Assembly (NCBI GenBank): GCA_038236995.1
Contig: JBBRZE010000020.1
Coordinates: 1-64,000, forward strand
Origin: JAAFHB01 sp038236995
GTDB taxonomy: Bacteria; Bacteroidota; Bacteroidia; Bacteroidales; Prolixibacteraceae
DNA length: 64,000 nucleotides
Direction: 5' to 3'
In this document: piece by piece, positions 35,801 through 44,400 of the stretch
How positions within the stretch are numbered: position 1 is the first letter of the stretch
Layout of the letters: every line of letters begins with the position of its first letter
Translations under genes and position numbers: made by a program
The notes under the pieces: model-generated
Told to the model about the DNA's origin: nothing
Database searches by the model: none
What the model saw: only the letters and a program-made list of their open reading frames with translations

Positions 35801-36496
35801 ATTCCGTCTAAGCCATACATTTAAATGAGCTAACATCATCAAAATAAATGCGAAATAAAGTACAGCCGAAAGATTCGACTTGCGGGTAAAACGAATATGG
35901 TCATTGGTAGTTGAGATAGTGAAAAGATGAGAGCCGTCAGGTTTATAAATATTTAAGGCTCCCGGCTGAGGAGTCAATCTTACAGAATACTCGTCAGATA
36001 GTTTAAAATCAGCATTAAAAGCGCTCTTAATAAACCGATTACGATAAGGGAATTCCCGTTTTATCAATAAAAACCCTTTAATGACGTTTGCTCCGGTTTT
36101 GCGCGAAATTTGATAATACCAACCAGTAGGTAAATGAATTAATCCCTCGGATTTTATTAAATTACTTTCGTCGGCAGGAAAGGCGACTAAAGAAGAAGAC
36201 CAGAATAACAAAGTATTTCCATTCGTAACCGCTACCGAAAGTTCGTCCTTTTCATCACCAATAAGATTAAGCAAAGACCAATCGGACAAAACAGCGGGAT
36301 TAACGGAGAACCTCGAAACAACTGTATCAACAATGGTTTCCAGACGTTTTTCCTTCTTTTCAAAGACATTATAGACCCGTCTTGATTCTTGTGCAGGATT
36401 GTTATCTTCAAAAAATACTAACTCGCTGAGTAATAAAGCCAATAATATTGGAATGGCAATCAGAATAAAAATATTTCTACCAGCGAATCGTTGCAT
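32840..36496 (-). CDS. Large multi-spanning sensor histidine kinase
   Basis: 1218 residues. After an N-terminal membrane anchor (about 10-27) and a ~170-residue extracytoplasmic region, seven or eight membrane segments cluster at ~210-460. A second extracytoplasmic region follows, then two membrane segments near 700-780, a third extracytoplasmic stretch, and a last membrane segment near 890-915. Then come a HAMP domain, the dimerisation/phosphoacceptor helix with VAHEINNPLTPMKLSIQYLQ (His1007) and a HATPase with NLIKNG, DNGCGIP and GMGLGLA. The H-box is of the NtrY-like type. No response regulator is adjacent; the nearest same-strand gene is rlmH, 69 bp upstream. The signal sensed is unknown. 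The membrane-rich middle is unusual in size for a histidine kinase. Confidence 0.92.
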   Translation of the reverse strand: MQRFAGRNIFILIAIPILLALLLSELVFFEDNNPAQESRRVYNVFEKKEKRLETIVDTVVSRFSVNPAVLSDWSLLNLIGDEKDELSVAVTNGNTLLFWSSSLVAFPADESNLIKSEGLIHLPTGWYYQISRKTGANVIKGFLLIKREFPYRNRFIKSAFNADFKLSDEYSVRLTPQPGALNIYKPDGSHLFTISTTNDHIRFTRKSNLSAVLYFAFILMMLAHLNVWLRRNKRLLPGHKLFISLGVSVVIYLIFNGLKIPASLYQADLFSPASFAFSGWLASLGEFILLSILMFQGAQAFFILTDFEKVQKGRSVWMILSFLFGAFFFTFSVALMKILLLNSSISLEFFSDLKFSAINLYAFFGISLHVIGFVIIVLRLRSGFYKGLGLYKFVLALFIAGAIAGATVSTFCFRIDWFPFIYYGFVVVIIGLFEVFKLREYKYTFLLIMSIVAASFVNLYAQDLIIGKKIKVLDLMAFKLSSERDPGAEIFLSELDNKLRQDTIIKYHLLPPYKSLESYFLNNYFTGFWRNYDMQITVCSPADSVFIKDENLHYPCFSFFNNLRNTKGMLVSGSNFYFMDRLNGRISYLGQLDLVNSFGVAVKVFIDLNSKVIPEGKGYPELLLDEHASRESQDGDLSYAKYFDRELIDRGGEYQYAMKLPDDVSVKDEYTRYSKNGYRHSAYNRNGNNYVIASYPEMPFYERISTFPYLFLLFYLIGAIVLIFNDRNFRVRNKKFDFREKIQLTLILSLLGILTVIGLGLMLYNSNKLLNSLQDNLNEKLRSVSFELSMRVGHENELNAPMRDFFNEQLIMLSDIIWADINLYDLKGRLFATSRSEIYDRGLLSRRIDPYAYKALAVEHRTIFLHNENLGEMKFFSAYSPVYNQNNQPIGYLNLPYFTRQDDFKKQVSDFIVAFSNLYILLIMFSLVVAMIISHKLTAPLLQIENNLKGIQLGMPNAKIEYSGEDEIGRLAKEYNKKVDELAESAELLARSERESAWQKMARQVAHEINNPLTPMKLSIQYLQRIKEKDSANFDDYFNRVSRTLVEQIDALSLIASSFSDFARMPGIKDELIDLEVKIKEVVLLFENTNNVSVLFTKLHEGVIRVFADSNQLGRAVINLIKNGIQSIPRERKGLLNVTLYKEDEWAFISISDNGCGIPVELQDKLFEPSFTTKSSGMGLGLAISKKIIENFKGDIWFQSNNDEGTTFFIKLPVSDII

Positions 36497-36565
36497 CTGT
36501 AATTATTTTTCTATTATTGACCAAACGGTATATGTCCCGAAAAATCAGGCTTCATTTTATAATCA

Positions 36566-37039
36566 TTACTCATGATGATATGGTTCATTTTTGATAATCG
36601 TCATTGCACGGTAAATCTGCTCTACAAAAATCATGCGCACCATCTGATGCGAAAAAGTCAATTTCGACATAGATATCTTAACATCTGACCGTTGATAAAC
36701 GGAAGCAGAAAATCCATATGGTCCACCAATTACAAAGATAAGCTGACGTGTTCCGGCAATCATTTTCTTTTCAATCCATTTCGATAAATCAACAGATGAA
36801 AACTCCGTTCCGTGTTCATCGAGCAGGATCAAATAGTCACCTGTGGAGACTTGGTTAAGAATCAATTGTCCTTCTTTCTCTTTCTGAAGTTCCGTTGAAA
36901 GCGAACTTCTATTTTTAATATCCGGAATGACCTTCATTTCGAAGGGCAAATAATATGAGAGACGCTTTACGTAGTCGTCAATTCCCTCTCTCATGTACTT
37001 CTTGTCGGTATTCCCAATTGTAAGTAAAAGTATTTTCAC
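36566..37039 (-). CDS. rlmH: 23S rRNA (pseudouridine1915-N3)-methyltransferase RlmH
   Basis: SPOUT methyltransferase acting on helix 69 of 23S rRNA. With a GTG start at 37039 the protein begins VKILLLTIGNT and is 157 residues, the family size; the longer frame starting at 37075 adds unconserved residues. Visible motifs are the knot strand LIFVIGGPYGF, SKLTFSHQMVRMIFVEQIYRA and the basic C-terminus ending YHHE, close to the usual YHK/R tail. The sensor kinase gene follows on the same strand. Confidence 0.94.
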   Translation of the reverse strand: MKILLLTIGNTDKKYMREGIDDYVKRLSYYLPFEMKVIPDIKNRSSLSTELQKEKEGQLILNQVSTGDYLILLDEHGTEFSSVDLSKWIEKKMIAGTRQLIFVIGGPYGFSASVYQRSDVKISMSKLTFSHQMVRMIFVEQIYRAMTIIKNEPYHHE

Positions 37040-37270
37040 AGATACAATATTAAGATAGATAAAATTGACATCCAATTATTTCGATACAATTTTTTATTCA
37101 TTTCCATTTTTAATAACATTGTATATGGAAAACATTCAAACAATATAGGTTAAGAACAATTAAAAACTGTATCTTTATGATTAAATTATATACCATCGTA
37201 AAGTTACCATTGATCGGTATTACTGAATTTGCATGGTTCTTGTTGATAAATTCAAAATAATATCATTGTA

Positions 37271-37660
37271 ATGAAAAAGGAATCGAGAATTGTATTGTTT
37301 TTTATACTTTGTCTTTTAATGAATCCGTTGGTCTCTTTCGGTCAGATCCCTGAACAGATTATCTCCGGACTAAAGGCAGGTGATGCAAAAATTGTGGCTT
37401 CTTATTTTAATGAAAATATCGAATTAGTTGTAATTGACAGGGAACTGGTGTGCTCTCAAGCACAGGGAGAACAAATTCTTAAAGATTTTTATACTCGTAA
37501 TAAGCCTTTAGATTTTAAAATCACGCATCAGGGAGGTAACGATTCGTCATATGCAATTGGTAAAATGCAAACCGGGAATGGCAACTTCAGAATCTATCTT
37601 ACCCTGAAATCAAAAGCAGGTAAAGCGCAAATTGTACAATTCAGAATTGACAAGGATTAG
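37271..37660 (+). CDS. DUF4783 family exported protein
   Basis: 129 residues with a signal peptide (about 1-24, ending SFGQ). The mature ~105 residues follow the NTF2-like layout of DUF4783: helix IPEQIISGLKAGDAKIVASYF, then ENIELVVID, ILKDFYTRNKPLDFKITHQG and strand pairs up to the end. In Bacteroidota this family lies near rlmH, and it does here, though on the opposite strand. Its biochemical role is unknown; a small periplasmic binding or scaffold protein is plausible. The YihY gene begins 24 bp later. Confidence 0.85.
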   Translation: MKKESRIVLFFILCLLMNPLVSFGQIPEQIISGLKAGDAKIVASYFNENIELVVIDRELVCSQAQGEQILKDFYTRNKPLDFKITHQGGNDSSYAIGKMQTGNGNFRIYLTLKSKAGKAQIVQFRIDKD

Positions 37661-37684
37661 TTTTTAACTGGTAATTTATTTTTA

Positions 37685-38629
37685 ATGTCAATATGGACCC
37701 CTTTAAAACAAAGTATAGTTGATCGCGCCGAGGCTTTAGGTCAGAAAGCTCGATTAATAAAACTTCCCTTTTTTGATGGAGAACCTCTTTACGATGTTGC
37801 TGTATTTTTCTGGAAAAGTATGGTTGACGGTGCAATTTCAACCAGAGCTTCTGCAATTGCTTTCAATTTTATTTTGGCCATATTTCCGGCAATCATCTTT
37901 CTCTTCACGCTGATTCCTTATATTCCTATCGATAATTTTCAGCAGCAACTTTTTGATTTACTGCAAAGTATTCTACCAAAGAATGCATTTGCCGCTATTC
38001 AGGAAACAATTAAAGAAATTTTAATGATTCAACGCGGAAATTGGCTTTCATTTGGATTTCTTGCTGCCTTTATCTTTGCAACAAATGGAATTGTTTCTGT
38101 TATCGCGGCATTTAATGGCACGATTCATGCCATTGAAACAAGGTCGTGGATCAATCAGCGTCTGGTCGCGTTAATTCTGGTGATCATTTTAACACTTCTG
38201 ATGACGATTAGCATAGCCCTTATCACAGTAAGTCAGACAATTATGAATTATATGGTTGAAAACGGCTATTTACAAAAAAATTTAACTTACTATCTTCTTT
38301 TCGGTGGCAAATGGCTGGTTATATGCTCTTTAATCTTTTTCGCGTATGCATTTCTTTTTTACCTGGCACCAGCTCGTAAAACAAAATTCAGGTTTATTTC
38401 AGCCGGAGGAACCCTGGCGACAATCCTGACAATCATTACTACAATTGTATTCTCCTATTACATTAATAATTTCGGGAAATACAACGCCTTATATGGTTCT
38501 ATCGGAACACTCGTTGTTGTTATGCTTTCATTCTATTTTAACGCTTTTATCCTCCTAATCGGATTCGAATTAAATGTAAGCATATGGCATTCAAGACGGA
38601 ATAATTCAGATACGGTGTTTGAGGAATAA
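37685..38629 (+). CDS. YihY/virulence factor BrkB family membrane protein
   Basis: 314 residues with six membrane segments spread from about 45 to 300. The family signature around the first segment, ISTRASAIAFNFILAIFPAI, is clear, as are the later FLFYLAPARKTKFRFISAGG and NALYGSIGTLVVVMLSFYF segments. Despite older names (BrkB, RNase BN) the family has no settled function; an inner-membrane transporter is the usual guess. Immediately preceded by the DUF4783 gene, probably in one transcript, and followed by a terminator. Confidence 0.9.
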   Translation: MSIWTPLKQSIVDRAEALGQKARLIKLPFFDGEPLYDVAVFFWKSMVDGAISTRASAIAFNFILAIFPAIIFLFTLIPYIPIDNFQQQLFDLLQSILPKNAFAAIQETIKEILMIQRGNWLSFGFLAAFIFATNGIVSVIAAFNGTIHAIETRSWINQRLVALILVIILTLLMTISIALITVSQTIMNYMVENGYLQKNLTYYLLFGGKWLVICSLIFFAYAFLFYLAPARKTKFRFISAGGTLATILTIITTIVFSYYINNFGKYNALYGSIGTLVVVMLSFYFNAFILLIGFELNVSIWHSRRNNSDTVFEE

Positions 38630-38701
38630 CCTGTCTGAAAAAATCGCCTACACTTCAAATTCAACATGAAAAAGAAGTTGAGACCTTTATATGATTTTTG
38701 T

Positions 38702-38747
38702 ATGGAACTATGATGAGATAAAACCTCACCATAGTTCCATTTTAATG
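38702..38747 (+). terminator. Terminator after the YihY gene
   Basis: atggaactatg pairs perfectly with catagttccat, extended by tgag/ctca with one mismatch, and is followed by tttaatgtttt. It lies in the convergent gap before the OmpA gene and fits rightward transcription better than leftward. Confidence 0.7.
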
Positions 38748-38777
38748 TTTTAATTTATCTTTTTCAATAATAGATCG

Positions 38778-40421
38778 TTATTTAAGGGAGTTGTTTCCAT
38801 GTAAATGATTGGGCTTTCCATCAGAATAATCCCCTTTTTCCTGTTTGACGGGTTCTCCCTTTAAAAATCCAGGAATATAAATTTCGGTTCGTCTGTTTTC
38901 ACGATGCTGAGCAGGAGTACAATCCCCTTTGCATTTATTGATTAGTTGCGATTCACCATAGCCTTTACCGGTAATTCGCATCTTATCAACTCCTTTTAAA
39001 ATCATATAATCAACAGCTGCCTGCGCACGCAATTGAGATAATTTAAGGTTGTATTTTTCAGTGCCGCGTTCATCTGTATGAGCACTTAACTCAACTTTCA
39101 TGTCTGGGTTTTCTTTCATCAGAGAAATCAGACGATCAAGTTCAATCGCTGATTCAGATAAAATGTTCCATTTATCAAAATCGTAATAAATATTCCTTAA
39201 TACAATTTTTTCATTTACAAGCATCTCAAGGAATATTGTGTCTTTCAATATGCTTCCCTGAATTGGTTTCCCTATTTTAATTAGCTTACTATTATCTTTG
39301 TATCCCAAGGCCGAAGCAGTAACATTACACACCGAGTTCTTCTCAAATAAAAGAGAAACCTTGCCCTCACTGTCTGTTTCTCCGCCAACTTTTTGACAAA
39401 AATCGACATGTGCCTTCGATATTGGTTTCATTGTTTTGGCATCAAAAACAAATACTTCCTGCAAATATTTCAGGTATTTATCAAAGGTAAGTTTGTAAAT
39501 ATCGTCGCTTCCTGTGCCCGGCCGGTTAGATGTCATATAACCGAACTCCTCATTTTCCGGTAAATTCATTGCAAAATCATCATTAATGGTGTTAATAGGA
39601 TCAGGAAACTGATGAACTTCGTCCTTAGCATCATTTAGTCTTTTAAAAAACAAATCGAACCCTCCCCTACTATTGTGACCTGTTGATGCAAATATTAAAA
39701 ACCGCCCGTAATAACTGCTTCCAGTAATAAATGGAAATTCGTCTTTGCCATTTGTATTGATCTGTGATCCAAGATTCACAGGCTTTTCCCATTCTCCATT
39801 TTTTCTGACTGAATAATAAAGGTCCGTCTCTCCAAATCCTCCAGGTTTGTCGCTTGAAAATACCAATGTATCGCCCGATTCGGTTACCGCCGGATGCCCA
39901 ACTGAATATTCAGCATTGTTGTAAGGGAAATCGGCTACCTGTTCCCACTTACCATTGATTTGTTTGGCAATCATTATTCTGAGCCTGTTGATTTTCTTCT
40001 CAAATGGTTTCAACTTAACAGACTGATCAGCATAGTTTTGTGTAACAAAAAGCTCGCCAGTTTTTGAGCACCATGAAACAGGTCCATCATTGTAAAGAGT
40101 GACGAATTCGGCAATTGGATCCCGCTTGCCTATTACATTTCCATTTTTGTCAATTGAGGCTTTATAAAGATCATAATGCTCCTTTTTCTTGAGCTTATCA
40201 TCACTCTTTTCAAACAATTTATCATTAAAACTTGTAAAATAAAGGGAATCGTGTACCAAGGCAGGACCAAAATCACTATGAGTCGAATTGGCACTTATTT
40301 CAGAAATTTTCAATGTGGAAATATCAAAAATCAGACTATCTTTATTTTGAGGAAAAACAGCAGATGAGTATAATATAAATACCATCAAAAACAGGTTATG
40401 TATTACTGATCGTGATTTCAT
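38778..40421 (-). CDS. PD40 / OmpA family protein of T9SS module 2
   Basis: 547 residues. A signal peptide (about 1-24) is followed by a WD40-like beta-propeller (PD40) over ~40-310, with repeated blade ends such as DTLVFSSDKPGGFGETDLY and FLIFASTGHNSRGGFDL. A small carboxypeptidase-regulatory-like domain lies at ~325-395, and the C-terminal OmpA peptidoglycan-binding domain at ~405-510 includes IYYDFDKWNI and LSAHTDERGTEKYN. The ~35-residue tail is rich in Asn/Lys. It is the last gene of the giant-PorP-OmpA set, 46 bp after PorP/SprF. By analogy with SprE/PorW- and SprD-neighbour arrangements it probably ties the surface complex to the cell wall; that is inference. It is a clear paralogue of the 633-residue protein at 47.9 kb but lacks the latter's SPOR domain. 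Confidence 0.92.
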   Translation of the reverse strand: MKSRSVIHNLFLMVFILYSSAVFPQNKDSLIFDISTLKISEISANSTHSDFGPALVHDSLYFTSFNDKLFEKSDDKLKKKEHYDLYKASIDKNGNVIGKRDPIAEFVTLYNDGPVSWCSKTGELFVTQNYADQSVKLKPFEKKINRLRIMIAKQINGKWEQVADFPYNNAEYSVGHPAVTESGDTLVFSSDKPGGFGETDLYYSVRKNGEWEKPVNLGSQINTNGKDEFPFITGSSYYGRFLIFASTGHNSRGGFDLFFKRLNDAKDEVHQFPDPINTINDDFAMNLPENEEFGYMTSNRPGTGSDDIYKLTFDKYLKYLQEVFVFDAKTMKPISKAHVDFCQKVGGETDSEGKVSLLFEKNSVCNVTASALGYKDNSKLIKIGKPIQGSILKDTIFLEMLVNEKIVLRNIYYDFDKWNILSESAIELDRLISLMKENPDMKVELSAHTDERGTEKYNLKLSQLRAQAAVDYMILKGVDKMRITGKGYGESQLINKCKGDCTPAQHRENRRTEIYIPGFLKGEPVKQEKGDYSDGKPNHLHGNNSLK

Positions 40422-40467
40422 TATTACGGTGTATTAGTCTTTGAATAAAATATTTTGTGACTGGTTG

Positions 40468-41400
40468 TTAAAAGTATCGTGGCGAAATAATGATATGTTT
40501 TGCATAAACAAACTCAAAAGAGATCATAATCTCATGCACCCCATTTTGGTAATTTCGCAGGTCAGAGGTCGTGAAATCGTATGCATAGCCCAACCGCAAT
40601 TTTTTATTTATAATCCATTGGGCAATTGCGCCAAAAGCATCACCCGACCTGTACATCCCTCCGACCCAGAACTTCTCAGCCAATAAAAAATTAGCCGACA
40701 GGTCGTATTGGAATGGACTTCCTGTAACCATTCTTGTCATAAATGTTGGTTTAAATTTCACATTTTCAGATAAATTAAACATCATCCCCCCGGCGAAAAA
40801 AAGGTGCCGTAATTCCGATTTGGACGAATAATTGTTCGCATTCGATTGATAACTGTTCTCAATAATCCCAGGTAACGAAAGACTCAAAAAATATTTTGGA
40901 GATGATAAAAACAATCCAACTCCCACATTTGGCATAAATTTGTTGTCAATGGTTGCTTGAAAAAGCGGGTCTGATTGATTATCAGGATATTGTACGTACT
41001 CAGTGAGGTTATGGCTATAATTGGTGAAGCCTCCTTTTAATCCAAACCGTAGTGAAGTGTTTTCGGATAATAAGACTTTGTACGAATAGTCAAAACTAAC
41101 TGAAAGTCTTTTTTCGAGCCCAATTTTATCAAGGACTACATTAAAGCCAATCCCAACATTTTGAGATCGCAAAGGTGTCTGAAACGAAAACGTTTGGGAT
41201 GTAGGATGACCATTTAAACCAACCCACTGATGACGGGATATTGCTGTTAGCCCCATTGTCTGCCAGTATCCTACATAAGCAGGGTTGACGGTCTGCAGAT
41301 TAAAAATATATTGAGTGTACATAGGATCTTGCTGCCCTTTAGATAAAAGCGATCCCATTATCATCAGCGTTGCCAATGTTGCTCTCTTAAGTATTTTCAT
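40468..41400 (-). CDS. PorP/SprF family protein of T9SS module 2
   Basis: 310 residues. Signal peptide 1-22, then the family start QQDPMYTQYIFNLQTVNPAY and SRHQWVGLNGHPTSQTFSFQ. Alternating beta-strands fill the rest, ending FVYAKHIIISPRYF with a terminal Phe as in BAM-inserted barrels. It is very similar along its whole length to the PorP/SprF at 49.9 kb (for example, WVGGMYRSGDAFG versus WIGGMYRSGDAFG and AQWIINKK versus AQWIINNK), so the two come from a module duplication. The type B CTD protein upstream (54 bp away) is its probable partner for surface attachment. Confidence 0.95.
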   Translation of the reverse strand: MKILKRATLATLMIMGSLLSKGQQDPMYTQYIFNLQTVNPAYVGYWQTMGLTAISRHQWVGLNGHPTSQTFSFQTPLRSQNVGIGFNVVLDKIGLEKRLSVSFDYSYKVLLSENTSLRFGLKGGFTNYSHNLTEYVQYPDNQSDPLFQATIDNKFMPNVGVGLFLSSPKYFLSLSLPGIIENSYQSNANNYSSKSELRHLFFAGGMMFNLSENVKFKPTFMTRMVTGSPFQYDLSANFLLAEKFWVGGMYRSGDAFGAIAQWIINKKLRLGYAYDFTTSDLRNYQNGVHEIMISFEFVYAKHIIISPRYF

Positions 41401-41454
41401 AGTATTATCTATATCTTTGGTTGTTGTTCACTTTAATACGACTCCCTGGAATTT

Positions 41455-44400
41455 CTATTTATTCAGGAACAAAAATCCAGTTAATACCTTGGTGCTATTT
41501 AGCTTAATAACATAGTAGTAAGTCCCCACTGGTAACAATTCATTTCCAACAGTCCATTTATGATCAGACCTTCCAGTCCACCATGCATCGTCTTCACTGC
41601 CCCAATAGTCGACATCTCCGTAATGGTCTTTTTTGAATACTAGGTTACCCCAGCGATTAAATATTTCAATGACTGGATTCTCATAATTATATAAGCATCT
41701 GACTTTGAAATAATCATGAATGCCATCGCCATTAGGAGAAAATGAATTGGGAACAAAAACGGCACAGCCTTCATCCTTTGATATAATTATTGTCACCGTG
41801 GCGGTAGAGCATAACGAAGGGGTTCCACTATCGCAAATCCGGTAGGTAAATGAATCACTACCCATAAAATCAATTGTTGGCTGATAGGTAAAATCACCAT
41901 TGGGAGTTAATATAAGTGTGCCATGAGCAGTCGTCTGTACAGGAATAGTATTTACAGTTATAATGTCCCCATCGATGTCACTGTCGTTATCAAGAATATT
42001 TCCTTCAAGCTTTTGATTCTCTTTCACCTCAAAATTATCGGCAACAGCCAACGGAGGATCATTGACCGGGGTAACGGTAACGGTTATTACTGCCTTACCA
42101 CACATCTCAGGCGTTCCATTATCGCACACCTGATAGGAAACAGGGGCAACCAAACCATTGAAGTTAGCGGCGGGGGTGAATGTTACCTCACCTGTGGCAG
42201 TATTTACCGTGAAGGTTCCTTGCCCAGCTATTGTAAAGGTTGTTTGAAGCCCTGAAGTTAATGGATCCAAATCTATGGTTCCCACGGCAATTGCACCATC
42301 TACATCGGTGTCGTTGCTGATAACACTAAAGGTAACCGGTGTATCTTCCAATGTTGTGATGTTATCCGCATTAACCAAGGGCGCTGCATTAGCATGAAAT
42401 ACCCGTAAAACCTGAGAACTTAAACAATTGCTGCTTTTCGAGATTATTGCAACAAGGTCACCAACAGGACTGCAGCCATTGGCTGAAAATGCGTAGGATG
42501 CAGAAAATGTGCCACCAACAGGTATTTCAACGGCCTTAGAATAAGTGGAAAGGACATTACCTTTTGGATTACCACTGCTGTCAGCACAATAAAAATCGAT
42601 TGTTAAAGGATTGTAAGTTGTTAAAGGAACTGATCCAATATTACTTACAGAAAAATCCACATTATAGGATTCAGTAATACCAGTTTCTACTATTACATTT
42701 CCAGTTAAAGTTGCAAAAGAGAGCTTTGGATTTTCAATTGTTATTGTTGTATTAGCTGATCCTGTTTGCACACCCAATGTTGAACAATTACCACCTGGTG
42801 CAGAGGGACATGCTACGCCGGAAACTGATTCTTCCGTAACCAACTCAATCGTATTGAGGCCTAATGATACTAAACTATTGGCTCTTACATCAAAACTGAA
42901 TTGAAAAGCATTCCCCGCCGCAATACCTGACGGTATGCTGAAGAGAAGTTCAGTTTTGTTATCTGGTTGGAGCGTACTGCTGACAAAAGTGGGGCAAAAA
43001 GCATTTGCGCAATGGAAGGATGTCGGCACAAGTTCTATTCCCATGGGCAGTTCAATTTTAATGGTTCCACTATTACCTGTTTGTCCTGCAATTATTATGC
43101 TATTCACACTAACCATAGAGGTATTACCACAATTTGCAAGGTTTGTTGCTACTATGGAATTGCTGGTTGTATATGGTTGATATATCCCGCTTATAATAAT
43201 AGCAGGCCCCTGAACCGATATAGAGTTGCCTATTGCCGGGATTCCTGAAGGTTGTGTGCCTTTAGTGTTGAGGATAAAATTAGAGTTAGCAACAAATTCG
43301 CAGTTGGTGGTGGTTTGAAAACGAATCCCGATCTGGCGTTCATTAACATTGGTTGCATTAAGCGTACCTGGCAGACCATTGGCTGGATAGGCAGGATGCT
43401 TAGTAAGATCGCAAGAGTAAACATTACCAGATAAAGTCGGAGTCAATGCCACCCAGTTACTTGCACCCAACGGATATTCGGCTTCTAAACTGCCGGCAAC
43501 AAGAACCAATCCTTTTGGAAGCTTAAGGGAGAATGAATTATTGATCGTATTTCCCGCTTGAGAATTATTTATGGAATATTTATAACTGGCTGGTCCGCAT
43601 AAATCAATGCTACCAACTGGTGCAGATATTGGGACAATTCCAACTTCAGAAACTACGGTTTCAAATTTGAGCCATAAAGAATCTACTCCACATGGAAGAG
43701 TTTTTGGATTAACCGGGAAACTGCCGCAACTCCAACCCCCAAGAACCTTTAAACTATCTTTTTGAGATGCTGTATAATTAAAAGAAATCCGATAATTGTC
43801 ACTTGTACCAGAAGATATACCAGCCTCACTTAACTGGTACCAATTTCCTCCCGGATAAGGAATAGGAGTAAGGACTGAGCTTGTTGCTAAATCCATTACC
43901 TGGACCACGCTAACGCCAGTTTTTAATGGTATTCCAAGCCAGGAATATGGTGCTGTTGAGGTACCAGTTGAGGACAAACGTACATTCCAACTCTCAGTTG
44001 GGGCCGCAGCCTGTATCATTCCTGTTTGATCGCTTAACTTTATTTCAGGTCTTGATACGGATGAGTAAACAATTGGATCCGTCCGACCGTCCGGACCTTC
44101 AAGTATAACAGACATCTCAGGAGGGGTTGGACCTCCTGCATAAGCATAGTAAAAGTCTTTAATAAACGTTTTAACGTTGATATTTTCAATAGGTTGTGTT
44201 GAACAGTCCGGTCTGACCTTAACTGCAACGTATCCTCCAAAACGATTTGCAACAGTAAGTGGCAAATTGTTCCATGTCCCAGGGTTAACAAAGGTGTATA
44301 TATGACCATTTATATTTGTAGGAATCATCGGAGTTGCCGGATATTGATCGGACCCAAACGTAGCCGAAATAAATTCGTACCCCGCAGGTACATCCAATAC

